Positions 1 through 6,919 of a stretch of DNA of 13,338 nt are shown piece after piece. The stretch spans positions 1 to 13,338 of the forward strand of contig VGHV01000033.1 in assembly GCA_016868095.1 (NCBI GenBank), written 5' to 3'. Position 1 is the first letter of the stretch; the number at the start of each line of letters is the position of its first letter. The notes under the pieces were generated by a model. That model had not been told where the DNA came from and searched no databases. It saw only the letters and a list, made by a program, of their open reading frames with translations. The DNA comes from Betaproteobacteria bacterium. Lineage in GTDB: Bacteria > Pseudomonadota > Gammaproteobacteria > Burkholderiales > Burkholderiaceae_E. Position numbers and translations under genes: made by a program.

Positions 1-148
1 TGTTTAGAGCGAGTGCAGCCGCAGCTGCAGCGTCCCCCTCATCAACTAATTTTTGTAATCGTGCTTTGCGAGAGGACACAAGTGCCATTTCTGACATGGC
101 AAAAAGTCCATTTAATAGAATCAAAAAAGCGACGGCAAAGATTTCCAT
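1..148 (-). CDS. Partial DUF21/CNNM (HlyC/CorC) family membrane protein, N-terminus only
   Basis: Reading the minus strand from an ATG at 148 gives 49 open codons to the window edge. The peptide starts MEIFAVAFLILLNGLFAMSE, a first membrane segment (about residues 2-18) followed by ALVSSRKARL and an acidic, alanine-rich stretch. Known of the family: the pattern of a hydrophobic helix with N-G-x-F-x-x-x-E, then 'A..SSRKARLQ.L...GD..A..AL', is the usual start of the DUF21 domain of hemolysin-like CorC/CNNM proteins, inner-membrane proteins implicated in magnesium or polyamine export and carrying CBS domains downstream. The rest of DUF21, the CBS pair and the CorC domain would lie outside the window. 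No clear ribosome binding site precedes the ATG, and a GTG directly before it is an alternative start. It follows the acyl-CoA dehydrogenase operon by 72 bases on the same strand; there is no functional link I can support. Confidence 0.75.
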   Translation of the reverse strand, partial: MEIFAVAFLILLNGLFAMSEMALVSSRKARLQKLVDEGDAAAAAALALN

Positions 149-160
149 CACGAGGGGCCG

Positions 161-176
161 GAAGTTGCGGAACTTC
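161..176 (-). other. Short hairpin between the acyl-CoA dehydrogenase and DUF21 genes
   Basis: The bases gaagttgcggaacttc form a perfect 6-base-pair inverted repeat with a 4-base loop. A second, weaker inverted repeat (one G-U pair) lies at 182-199. Both sit in the 72-base gap after the stop of the acyl-CoA dehydrogenase at 221. Neither is followed by a T-run in the minus direction, so this is not a canonical intrinsic terminator. It may be an mRNA 3'-end structure or chance. Confidence 0.3.
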
Positions 177-220
177 TAAGGTTACCGGCATTACGGCAAC
201 TCGTCCATTTCGCCCTTAGT

Positions 221-1402
221 CTATTGCAATAATTTAGCCATCACTATGTTGTGATAATCCGTATCACCAAGACGCAATTCAAAGGCCGTTAGCCTTCTGA
301 AGAAATGGCCAACACTTAGCTCATCGGTAACGCCCATGCCACCGTGTAATTGCACGGCTTCTTGCGAAATACTGCGCGCGGCAATACCGATCAGCAGCCG
401 CGAGGCAGCTAGGGCATGGTCGCAGGACGATAAATTAGCCTCGATGGGCGTACCTGATGCCAGTCGTTCGCAAGCGTCTGCTGCACGAATCAGCATTGAA
501 TACGATTGTTCGCTGTGAACAAACATATCGACTGCACGGTGTTGTAATGCTTGAAACCTTCCAATAGCTTGACCGAATTGCTTGCGGGTTTGCAGGTATT
601 GCTTGGTTTGCTCAACCAGCGCTCGCATACAACCTTGCGCATCGGCACACCAAGCCATCAAACGGATCGCCTGACTTAGGCGAATCGCCTCGTACCCATC
701 GGCGCTTAATAAAGCGCTTGCCGGTACCCAGCAATCGCGCAGATCTAAATCGGCGTACCAACGTGAATCCATGCCAGGATAGCTTTTGAGCTGCACACCT
801 GGGACTTCAGAGCCAAAGAGGAAAACAGCGATGGGTGCATCATCTGCCTGCCCTAACTTTGCAGTAAGCAGCCATTGATCAGCAAGTGCGCCCGCACAAA
901 CCAGCACTTTGGTACCGTTGATAACATAACCGTCGCCCGCCTGATGGGCTCTTGTTTGTACCGACATCATTTGGCCTTGCATATGGGCCTCGTCGTGCGC
1001 AGGGACGATCATGCCATCGCCGCTTGCGATTGCGCCAAGGGCTTCGCTTATCCGCCCTTGTTTCACAATGAATGATGGATCAGTCGAAACTTTGGAGCTT
1101 TTTAAATGTTGCAACATATGCACTGACTCGATCGCAACCTCATGCCAGGGTTCTAGCAAAAGTCCAGGGGCGAGGGCTTGTGTAACAAGCATGGCATCAA
1201 AAGCATTGCCACCGATGCCTCCGTCTTCCTCTGGCACCATCAAGCCGAGAAGTCCAAGCTCGGCAAGCGTTTGCCATCGCCAACGCGGCGATCCTGGATC
1301 GGCGAGTTGTTTGCGCCGGGCATCAAAGCCGTAGTCTCGCTTTAAAAATCGTTGCACACTGTCGACAAGCATTTGCTGCTCAGCGGTGATCTGAAAATTC
1401 AT
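221..1402 (-). CDS. Acyl-CoA dehydrogenase family protein, PimD-like (small-subunit type)
   Basis: A 393-residue flavoprotein of the acyl-CoA dehydrogenase (ACAD) superfamily, predicted cytoplasmic. These enzymes use FAD to make an alpha,beta double bond in acyl-CoA thioesters and pass electrons to ETF. Visible are the N-terminal helical domain (about 1-125), a beta domain (about 126-230), and the C-terminal helical domain with the FAD/dimer motif TRKQFGQAIGRFQALQHRA (residues 272-290) and QLHGGMGVTDELSVGHFFRR (351-370). Odd points: the usual [YF]-x-E-P-x-[AG]-G-S-D motif of the middle domain is replaced by VPAHDEAHMQG, and the C-terminal Y-E-G-[TS] motif with the catalytic Glu is absent; the protein ends LTAFELRLGDTDYHN instead. 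This pattern is typical of partner subunits such as PimD, which pair with a PimC-like subunit. The partner is directly upstream with a 17-base gap. The ATG at 1402 is preceded by AAGGA at good spacing. Substrate unknown; pimeloyl-CoA or another dicarboxyl-CoA is only a suggestion from the pair architecture. Confidence 0.9.
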   Translation of the reverse strand: MNFQITAEQQMLVDSVQRFLKRDYGFDARRKQLADPGSPRWRWQTLAELGLLGLMVPEEDGGIGGNAFDAMLVTQALAPGLLLEPWHEVAIESVHMLQHLKSSKVSTDPSFIVKQGRISEALGAIASGDGMIVPAHDEAHMQGQMMSVQTRAHQAGDGYVINGTKVLVCAGALADQWLLTAKLGQADDAPIAVFLFGSEVPGVQLKSYPGMDSRWYADLDLRDCWVPASALLSADGYEAIRLSQAIRLMAWCADAQGCMRALVEQTKQYLQTRKQFGQAIGRFQALQHRAVDMFVHSEQSYSMLIRAADACERLASGTPIEANLSSCDHALAASRLLIGIAARSISQEAVQLHGGMGVTDELSVGHFFRRLTAFELRLGDTDYHNIVMAKLLQ

Positions 1403-1419
1403 CGTCTCGGTCCTTGCGC

Positions 1420-2619
1420 TTAAAGTCCCAACACCATCTGGGAGATGATGTTGCGCTGGATTTCATTGGATCCACCGTAAATCGTGGTCTTTCTCATATT
1501 CAAATATGCAGCCCCCAAAGGAATGGCCCAGGGCGAGACAGGTGCTTGTGCCTGCCAGCCTGCATTAATCCAATCGCGTTGAAAAGGGATCGCCGCCGAA
1601 CCCACGGCAAGCATCATTAACTCGGTGAGCAATTGCTGAATCTCACTGCCTTTGATCTTTAGAATCGAAACTTCTGGCCCCGGACTGCGTTTTTCGACTT
1701 CAGCAGCGAGCACGCGCAGGTTGGTAATCTCAAGTGCCATGAGCTCAGCTTCAAGGCAGGCAAGCTTGGCGGAAAATAAAGGATCGGACAGCAAAGGCTT
1801 GCCATGACGTGTTTCGCGCGAGGCAATCCGCTTTAGTCTTGCCAATTCACGCTTTGAAATCCCCACGCCTGCAATATTGGTTCGTTCGTGACCGAGAAGG
1901 TATTTGGCATAGGTCCAGCCCCGATTCTCCTCGCCAATGAGGTTTGATCTTGGAACGCGAACGTTATCAAAAAAAACTTCATTAACCTCATGGGTACCAT
2001 CCATCAGGATAATCGGCCGCACGGTGATCCCAGGCGACTTCATGTCGATGAGCAAGAAGCTGATGCCTTGTTGCGGCTTGTTGGCCTGAGGGTCTGTCCG
2101 CACCAGGCAAAACATCCAGTCGGCGTAGTGGCCAAGCGTCGTCCAGGTTTTCTGTCCGTTGACCAGGTAGTAATCACCATCGCGCACAGCGCTGGTTTTG
2201 AGCGACGCAAGATCAGAGCCGGCACCGGGCTCGGAATAACCCTGACACCACCATTCATCGGCGCTTAGAATCTTTGGCAAGTAGCGAGCCTGCTGTTCGG
2301 CTGAGCCAAAAGCCATGATAACCGGCCCCACCATCTTGAGTCCGAAGGACAGTAGGCGGGGTCCCCCAGCGGCTGCGTGTTCCTCCTCAAAAATATATTG
2401 GCGGATCGGGTCCCAGCCTGTTCCACCAAATTGGCTCGGCCAACTAACGCCGGCCCAACCCTTGCTATGAAGCAGCTTTTGCCAGTCGATATAGTCGTCG
2501 CGTGCAATCGCAACACCGTTGTTGACTTTCCATCGAATCGATTCAGGTAAGTGGCTCGCAACGAATTCGCGTACTTCGTCGCGGAAGCGCTCGTGTTCAG
2601 GACTGAATTGAAGATCCAT
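1420..2619 (-). CDS. Acyl-CoA dehydrogenase family protein, PimC-like (large-subunit type)
   Basis: A 399-residue FAD-dependent acyl-CoA dehydrogenase, first gene of the two-gene operon. The motifs are canonical: YSEPGAGSDLASL (residues 128-140, flavin/substrate loop), NGQKTWTT (154-161), and near the C-terminus IYGGSNEIQRNII (380-392). The position that holds the catalytic Glu in medium-chain enzymes (Y-E-G-T) is Gly382 here, while helix G carries LLGHERTNIAG with Glu245. In isovaleryl-CoA and long-chain ACADs the catalytic base is the Glu of the matching '[DQ]-x-E-R' motif, so Glu245 is the likely base (inference by motif position). Start choice: the open frame extends to a TTG at 2658, but the ATG at 2619 has GGGGGA four bases upstream and gives the normal family N-terminus MDLQFSPEHERFRDEVR. 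It diverges from the plus-strand gene at 2745. Likely a partner of the downstream subunit; the substrate is not readable from sequence. Confidence 0.92.
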   Translation of the reverse strand: MDLQFSPEHERFRDEVREFVASHLPESIRWKVNNGVAIARDDYIDWQKLLHSKGWAGVSWPSQFGGTGWDPIRQYIFEEEHAAAGGPRLLSFGLKMVGPVIMAFGSAEQQARYLPKILSADEWWCQGYSEPGAGSDLASLKTSAVRDGDYYLVNGQKTWTTLGHYADWMFCLVRTDPQANKPQQGISFLLIDMKSPGITVRPIILMDGTHEVNEVFFDNVRVPRSNLIGEENRGWTYAKYLLGHERTNIAGVGISKRELARLKRIASRETRHGKPLLSDPLFSAKLACLEAELMALEITNLRVLAAEVEKRSPGPEVSILKIKGSEIQQLLTELMMLAVGSAAIPFQRDWINAGWQAQAPVSPWAIPLGAAYLNMRKTTIYGGSNEIQRNIISQMVLGL

Positions 2620-2657
2620 CGATTCCCCCGATATTGATGCTCTTTGTGAGATATTCA

Positions 2658-2690
2658 ATTATCGCGCCGATTCGGCCTGGCTTCGGTCAA
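2658..2690 (-). promoter_or_regulatory. Possible promoter of the acyl-CoA dehydrogenase operon
   Basis: On the minus strand TTGACC (2685-2690) resembles a -35 box and GATAAT (2658-2663) a -10 box, about 39 bases before the ATG at 2619. The 21-base spacer is longer than the usual 16-18, so the -35 assignment is weak. A small inverted repeat, gccgattcggc, lies in the spacer and could be an operator or chance. Confidence 0.25.
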
Positions 2691-2729
2691 CCGTATGAGG
2701 ATGCTTGTCGTTATATGGTGTGAAGCTCT

Positions 2730-2735
2730 AGGAGG
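2730..2735 (+). promoter_or_regulatory. Strong ribosome binding site of the small secreted protein
   Basis: AGGAGG lies nine bases upstream of the ATG at 2745. It is one of only two clear GGAGG-type Shine-Dalgarno sites in the window, the other being in front of tctC. It fixes the start codon and suggests efficient translation. Confidence 0.8.
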
Positions 2736-2744
2736 GCCCCAAAC

Positions 2745-3290
2745 ATGCTAAGCAAACGGAATGTCGTATCAGTTGCTCTAGGTTTTGCGCTGTTGAGCGC
2801 AGGCTTGCCATCTGTTCATGCTGGGCCGCGCCATCACCAAGACGTCTTGATCTCGTACAACGCCGGCCATCGCGCCAAACTTCATCAGGTGCACACGGTT
2901 TCCATCCGCAGTCATGGCTTTCATGGTCACCAGCGCTATTACAGTCATCGCCCAGGATATGGCATGGCGGCCGTGGGCCTCGGCATCTTGGGGGGCGGCA
3001 TCCTAGGAGCGGCTATCGCCCACGCAGGCACCCCGGTGGTTGTCAATCCTGCGCCCGTGGTTTACAGCCATCCGCTTGTCATTGCTTCGAGCGCACCCCA
3101 ACAAACCCTTGTCGTCGATCAAGTGCAAACGATGGTTCCTGCATACGGAAGCGTATACAGCGCCTTGCCAGCGGGCTGTAGCCTCGAACAAGTTCAAGCG
3201 CAGAATTATTATCGCTGCGGCTCGTACTGGTACTTGCCGCAGCTTGGACCCCAAGGGGTTCAATACATGTTCGTGGCTCCGCCGCGTTAG
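2745..3290 (+). CDS. Small secreted histidine-rich protein, DUF6515-like
   Basis: A 181-residue exported protein of unknown function. Residues 1-26 form a Sec signal peptide with a basic start (MLSKR), a hydrophobic core and a VHA-GP cleavage site. The mature part begins with a basic, His-rich segment (residues 29-71, about ten histidines among Gly, Tyr and Arg), then a Gly/Ala hydrophobic stretch (72-94) that could be a glycine-zipper membrane segment, a Pro/Val linker, and a C-terminal module with LPAGC (141-145), YYRCGSYWYLP (155-165) and VQYMFVAPP (172-180). Known of the family: a C-terminal 'LP.GC...YY.CGG.WY.P...V.YVVV.PP' pattern is shared by DUF6515-type envelope proteins. Cys145 and Cys158 may form a disulfide. 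It stands alone on the plus strand between two minus-strand operons, so it is probably monocistronic. The His clusters could bind metal; that is inference only. Confidence 0.82.
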   Translation: MLSKRNVVSVALGFALLSAGLPSVHAGPRHHQDVLISYNAGHRAKLHQVHTVSIRSHGFHGHQRYYSHRPGYGMAAVGLGILGGGILGAAIAHAGTPVVVNPAPVVYSHPLVIASSAPQQTLVVDQVQTMVPAYGSVYSALPAGCSLEQVQAQNYYRCGSYWYLPQLGPQGVQYMFVAPPR

Positions 3291-3302
3291 CTCAACGCAG
3301 CA

Positions 3303-3344
3303 GCCTAGGCTAAAGCCATACTTGCCTAGGCTAGAGCCATACTT
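3303..3344. repeat. 21-base tandem duplication at a convergent gene junction
   Basis: Two adjacent 21-base units (3303-3323 and 3324-3344) are identical except for one A/G difference. Each begins with the 8-base palindrome gcctaggc. The right unit contains the last codons and the TAG stop (3331-3333) of the minus-strand ThDP gene; the left unit lies just beyond it, where the TAG is changed to TTT AGC in the continued frame. Because the palindromes are self-complementary, the two copies can pair as a 9-base-pair stem (3302-3310 with 3324-3332) around a 13-base loop. It lies in the gap between converging genes, where a bidirectional terminator would be expected, but it has no adjacent T-run. 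Confidence 0.85.
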
Positions 3345-4875
3345 CAATCAGTGAGGGACCTCTGGAGGCGATGCCTCGGCTAAGTGCTGATTGAAAGCCT
3401 GCTGCATCGCTCACACGCTCTGCGCTCACGCCGTGTCCACGCGCAATCGCAACCCAGTCGAGATCGGGTCGATCAAGGCTTAGCATATCGGTTGCTCGCT
3501 GCCCTGGGGAGCCAGCGCCGACAGCATTGAACTCACCCCGCAAGATCGCATAGCTGCGGTTTGCAAAAATGACCACCGTAATGGCCAATTGTTCGCGGGC
3601 CATGGTCCAAAGCGATTGCTCGGTATACATGGCTGAGCCATCACCCTCCATACAAATCACCGATCGGTCGGGGCATGCGAGCGCCGCGCCAATGGCATTA
3701 GGCATGCCAAAACCAATCGAGCCCCCCATCGAATTGAGCCAGCAATGGGGTAGGGCTCCTCGGGTGGTCGCGGAGAACTGCCTCCCTGTGGTGACCGACT
3801 CGTCGATCACGATGCCTTGCTCAGGGATGCAAGCGCTGAGCACTTGAGCAATGCTGTCCGGGTTGAGCGGCCCGGAAACCTGACCGAAGGCGTCACGCTC
3901 GGCGACTTGAGCAGGCCTTGCATGGCTCGCGTCGCAGGCCTGGACGAGATCTTCAAGCGCGGCAACGATATCGTCATCGACGTTCGCGAGTTCGAGAACA
4001 TGGGCCTGAGGGTCGAGCAAAACACTCGGTTTGTCGGGATAGCCAAAAAACGCAACCGGCGTTTTAGAACCGATCAAAATAACCTGACGATAGGGGGAGA
4101 GCACCTTAATGGCCTGTTCCACCACATAGGGAACACGCGGCAGGTCCACCCTGCCTGCGCCGCGCTCGAGTCTTGCGTTGTTAAATTCGGCCATTAATTT
4201 GCAGCCGGTTTTGCCAGCAATTTTCCCAGCAAGATTGAGGGCGGGTTCGCGAACGCCGATGCCGCCCAGTAAAACAAGGCAATCGGGCTGCCGGAGCATT
4301 TGCGCGGCTTTTTCGATCTTGTCGGCGGCAACTCGGCTTCGAGCCTGTGCAGCTTGGGCTTTTGCGGGACGGCCGCCTTCGGACCAGGCGGTGTCGGCCG
4401 GAAGAATGAGCGTTGCAATTTGACCTGCTTTGGCGCAAGCCGCGCGAATGGCTTCAGCACCGTCGGCGCCAACGTCGGCTGCGCTTCGACTTGTGTGCAC
4501 CCAATGTGAGACTGGGCGAGCAATGCCTTCGATGTCAGCCGTGAGCGGCGCATCGTGAGCGATATGGGGCAGTGCATGCTCCCCCACAACATTGACGATG
4601 CCCGAACGGGCCTTGCGGGCGTTGTGCAAGTTGGCAAGGCCGTTTCCAAGTCCGGGGCCGAGGTGAAGTAAGGTCGCAGCGGGCTTACCCTTTAAGCGGT
4701 AATAACCGTCAGCGGCGCCTGACACCACACCTTCAAACAAACCGAGTACACACCGAAGACCACTTATTCGATCGAGTGCCGATACAAAATGCATCTCGGA
4801 GGTGCCTGGGTTGGTAAAACAAAGCTCAACACCGTTGTCGATGAGGCTATGAGTGAGTGCATCGGCTCCGATCAT
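3331..4875 (-). CDS. Thiamine-diphosphate-dependent enzyme, acetolactate synthase/benzoylformate decarboxylase superfamily
   Basis: A 514-residue cytoplasmic ThDP enzyme with the usual three domains: Pyr (about 1-170), central Rossmann-like (about 185-315), and PP domain (about 335-514). Glu48 in GLFEGVVSGAADGY is the conserved glutamate that activates the thiazolium cofactor. GDG at 411-413 with Asn439 forms the ThDP/Mg binding motif (GDG-x25-N). GGSIGFGMPNAIGAALA (384-400) precedes it as in the family. These enzymes decarboxylate or ligate 2-oxo acids. Homologues are often labelled acetolactate synthase large subunit, but no regulatory small subunit is adjacent and the length is shorter than biosynthetic enzymes, so a catabolic decarboxylase or lyase is more likely (inference). 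It is the last gene of the tctCBA operon, 31 bases after tctA, with GGAGA upstream of the ATG. The linkage suggests its substrate is derived from the imported carboxylate. The 3' end is tandemly duplicated. Confidence 0.9.
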   Translation of the reverse strand: MIGADALTHSLIDNGVELCFTNPGTSEMHFVSALDRISGLRCVLGLFEGVVSGAADGYYRLKGKPAATLLHLGPGLGNGLANLHNARKARSGIVNVVGEHALPHIAHDAPLTADIEGIARPVSHWVHTSRSAADVGADGAEAIRAACAKAGQIATLILPADTAWSEGGRPAKAQAAQARSRVAADKIEKAAQMLRQPDCLVLLGGIGVREPALNLAGKIAGKTGCKLMAEFNNARLERGAGRVDLPRVPYVVEQAIKVLSPYRQVILIGSKTPVAFFGYPDKPSVLLDPQAHVLELANVDDDIVAALEDLVQACDASHARPAQVAERDAFGQVSGPLNPDSIAQVLSACIPEQGIVIDESVTTGRQFSATTRGALPHCWLNSMGGSIGFGMPNAIGAALACPDRSVICMEGDGSAMYTEQSLWTMAREQLAITVVIFANRSYAILRGEFNAVGAGSPGQRATDMLSLDRPDLDWVAIARGHGVSAERVSDAAGFQSALSRGIASRGPSLIEVWL

Positions 4876-4906
4876 TTTTTATCTCCAAAAATAGGCTGAC
4901 AGTGCC

Positions 4907-6391
4907 TTAGGGCTTTCGAAAAATCCGCCACAAGACCGGACCGATCATCAAGGCAAGTGCTATCGCGAGCAAGCTTGCCGAGAGCGGTCGTGTCACAAAG
5001 GTGCTCCACTGACCTTGAGATATTGTGAGGGCCTGGCGCATCGATTGCTCAAGCATCGGTCCGAGAATGAGGCCAACGACGAGCGGTGCGACCGGAAAAT
5101 CGAAACGACGCATCCCATAACCGAGTAAACCGAAGACATAAAGTAGGCCGACATCAAAGAGTGAGTTGCTCGCGCCATAAACCCCAACGGTTGAAATCAC
5201 CAAGATGCCCGGATAGAGCCACGCAGAAGGAATATGTAAAAGTCGAACCCAAAGGCCAACCAAGGGCAAATTAAGCAAAAGCAGAATCACATTGCCGATG
5301 AAGAGACTGGCAATCAGGGTCCATACGAGCGATCCCTGCTGCGTAAAAAGCATCGGACCCGGCTGAATACCGTAGCTCTCAAAAGCTGAAAGGATCACCG
5401 CTGCGGTCGCAGAAGTCGGGATGCCAAGGGTAAGCAGTGGCATGAGCACGCCTGCAGCCGATGCGTTGTTGGCAGCTTCAGGACCAGCCACCCCCTCGAT
5501 CGCACCGTGGCCAAATTCCTCAGGATGACTGCTGAGTTTTTTCTCTGCGTAGTAAGAAAGCAGTGTGGGGAGTTCGGCTCCTCCAGCTGGCAGGGCACCA
5601 ATCGGAAAGCCCAAGCCTGCACCTCTTAGCCAGGCTTTCCAGCTGCGGCGCCAGTCGCTTTTTGAAAGCATCAGGCCGCCTTTCATACGCATGATTTCCC
5701 CGCCTGCACTGCGTCCCTGCCAGGCCAGGTACATCGCTTCACCCACTGCAAATAAGCCGACCGCGGCGATCGTTACTTCAATGCCATCAAGTAATTCAGC
5801 GGTACCAAAGGTAAAGCGTGGTTGTCCGGTTTGCAAATCGATACCAACCAAACCGAAAAGCAGTCCAAGCGATAAGGCGATCAGCCCGCGTAGGGCCGAG
5901 CGACCAAGCACGGCAGATACAGCGACCAGCGCAAGCACCATCAACGCTGCGTATTCGGCTGGCCCGAAGGCAAGCGCAGCTTCAACAACCAGCGGCGCGA
6001 AAAACGTTAAGGCGAGCGTGCCTATCGTGCCTGCGACAAAGCTCCCAATGGCTGCCGTTGCAAGCGCGGGCCCACCTCGCCCCTTGCGCGCCATCTTATT
6101 GCCTTCGAGCGCTGTCACCAAGGTTGCTGATTCACCGGGCGTGTTGAGCAAAATCGAGGTGGTTGACCCACCATACATCGCACCGTAATAAATACCAGCA
6201 AATAGAACAAACATGGCGGCCGCGGGAACCTTGAAGGTTAAAGGCAGCAGCAATGCAATAGTAAGTGCCGGGCCAATGCCAGGCATGACGCCAACCACGG
6301 TGCCTAATAGACAGCCAATAAAGCCATATAACAAGATGGTGGGTTGAATCGCTGCATGAAAGCCCTGTATCAAGGCATCAAAACTTGCCAT
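4907..6391 (-). CDS. tctA: Tripartite tricarboxylate transporter, large permease TctA
   Basis: A 494-residue integral inner-membrane protein, about 10-12 hydrophobic segments, normal length for TctA. The family signatures are present: GVMPGIGP at residues 34-41 and [20 protein letters not shown] in about 66-85, followed by [25 protein letters not shown]. The motif is echoed in the second half by [40 protein letters not shown] and a final [26 protein letters not shown] segment. TctA is the main permease, using an ion gradient to import a carboxylate delivered by TctC. Three bases separate the tctB stop from this ATG, and the probable ribosome binding site (GAAAGG) lies within the last codons of tctB, so translation is probably coupled. 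The substrate is not determined by the permease sequence; citrate, tricarballylate, terephthalate and other aromatic or aliphatic acids are known for the family. Confidence 0.97.
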   Translation of the reverse strand: MASFDALIQGFHAAIQPTILLYGFIGCLLGTVVGVMPGIGPALTIALLLPLTFKVPAAAMFVLFAGIYYGAMYGGSTTSILLNTPGESATLVTALEGNKMARKGRGGPALATAAIGSFVAGTIGTLALTFFAPLVVEAALAFGPAEYAALMVLALVAVSAVLGRSALRGLIALSLGLLFGLVGIDLQTGQPRFTFGTAELLDGIEVTIAAVGLFAVGEAMYLAWQGRSAGGEIMRMKGGLMLSKSDWRRSWKAWLRGAGLGFPIGALPAGGAELPTLLSYYAEKKLSSHPEEFGHGAIEGVAGPEAANNASAAGVLMPLLTLGIPTSATAAVILSAFESYGIQPGPMLFTQQGSLVWTLIASLFIGNVILLLLNLPLVGLWVRLLHIPSAWLYPGILVISTVGVYGASNSLFDVGLLYVFGLLGYGMRRFDFPVAPLVVGLILGPMLEQSMRQALTISQGQWSTFVTRPLSASLLAIALALMIGPVLWRIFRKP

Positions 6392-6394
6392 CAG

Positions 6395-6868
6395 CTAGAA
6401 GCCTTTCACCAGGGGGCCGAGCTGGACACCGAGGCCAAGCGCGAAAATCATCCAGACGACGGTCGTAAAAATCGCTCCGATCAAAAAATCGATTGTTGTT
6501 CGTTTTGAATCAAAAGCCTTAGCAATACCGACAAAGGCGAATGCACCTGCAGCGCCAAGGCCAGTTATTGGAATAAGAACCATAAGCGCAGCAAGGCCGA
6601 TACCGTACCACTGCAAGCGCTTATTGGCTCCGGGATTGGGAGTCTCCTCAGGGTCGTCGATCATATCGACTTGACCGGTCTGCCAATCTGTAAGCAGATA
6701 AGCGATGGCAAGCAGGCTCAATAAGGCAACGGTCACCCCGGGTACTAAATGCGGGCCAACTTCGGCATAGGCCGGCGGTGCAGGAATGATGCTGACCTGC
6801 CAGCCTGCCAAAAGGCCCAGGGCCAACAGGATCAGCCCCGCAACGCGGGTTGGCTTTAGCCGAGTCAT
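6395..6868 (-). CDS. tctB: Tripartite tricarboxylate transporter, small permease TctB
   Basis: A 157-residue inner-membrane protein with four predicted transmembrane segments (about 8-25, 41-60, 88-117, 125-147) and an acidic cytoplasmic loop (61-78, DWQTGQVDMIDDPEETPN). The GPHLVPG segment at 38-44, between the first two helices, matches the E-x-G-P-x-x-x-P pattern common in TctB. Family knowledge: TctB is the poorly conserved small subunit that pairs with TctA, with an unknown detailed role. It lies between tctC (51-base gap) and tctA (3-base gap). No strong ribosome binding site precedes the ATG at 6868, so its expression may depend on readthrough from tctC. A downstream Met is not available near the N-terminus, which supports this start. 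Confidence 0.93.
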   Translation of the reverse strand: MTRLKPTRVAGLILLALGLLAGWQVSIIPAPPAYAEVGPHLVPGVTVALLSLLAIAYLLTDWQTGQVDMIDDPEETPNPGANKRLQWYGIGLAALMVLIPITGLGAAGAFAFVGIAKAFDSKRTTIDFLIGAIFTTVVWMIFALGLGVQLGPLVKGF

Positions 6869-6884
6869 GTCAACTTGATGGGTG

Positions 6885-6914
6885 ATACCGGTCCGACAAT
6901 GAACATGCCGGTCC
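6885..6914. repeat. Paired 10-base direct repeats between tctC and tctB
   Basis: Two copies of ATRCCGGTCC (6885-6894 and 6905-6914, one mismatch) start exactly 20 bases apart, in the 51-base gap between the tctC stop and the tctB start. Each contains a CCGG core, and one is the palindrome ACCGGT. The spacing of about two helical turns would fit a dimeric DNA-binding protein, but the short length allows chance. Confidence 0.35.
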
Positions 6915-6919
6915 CCGAT

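Noticed and set aside
13..219. Plus-strand open frame of 68 codons at the left edge
   Set aside because: The minus strand over the same bases encodes a recognisable DUF21 N-terminus; the plus frame has no ribosome binding site and no familiar features.
3331..4875. Calling the ThDP enzyme biosynthetic acetolactate synthase (ilvB or ilvI)
   Set aside because: No small subunit or ilvC follows, the protein is shorter than typical, and it sits in a transporter operon; only the superfamily is supported.
5565..6188. Plus-strand open frame of 207 codons within tctA
   Set aside because: It is antisense to highly conserved TctA sequence and its Ser/Pro/Ala-rich content is typical of a shadow frame.
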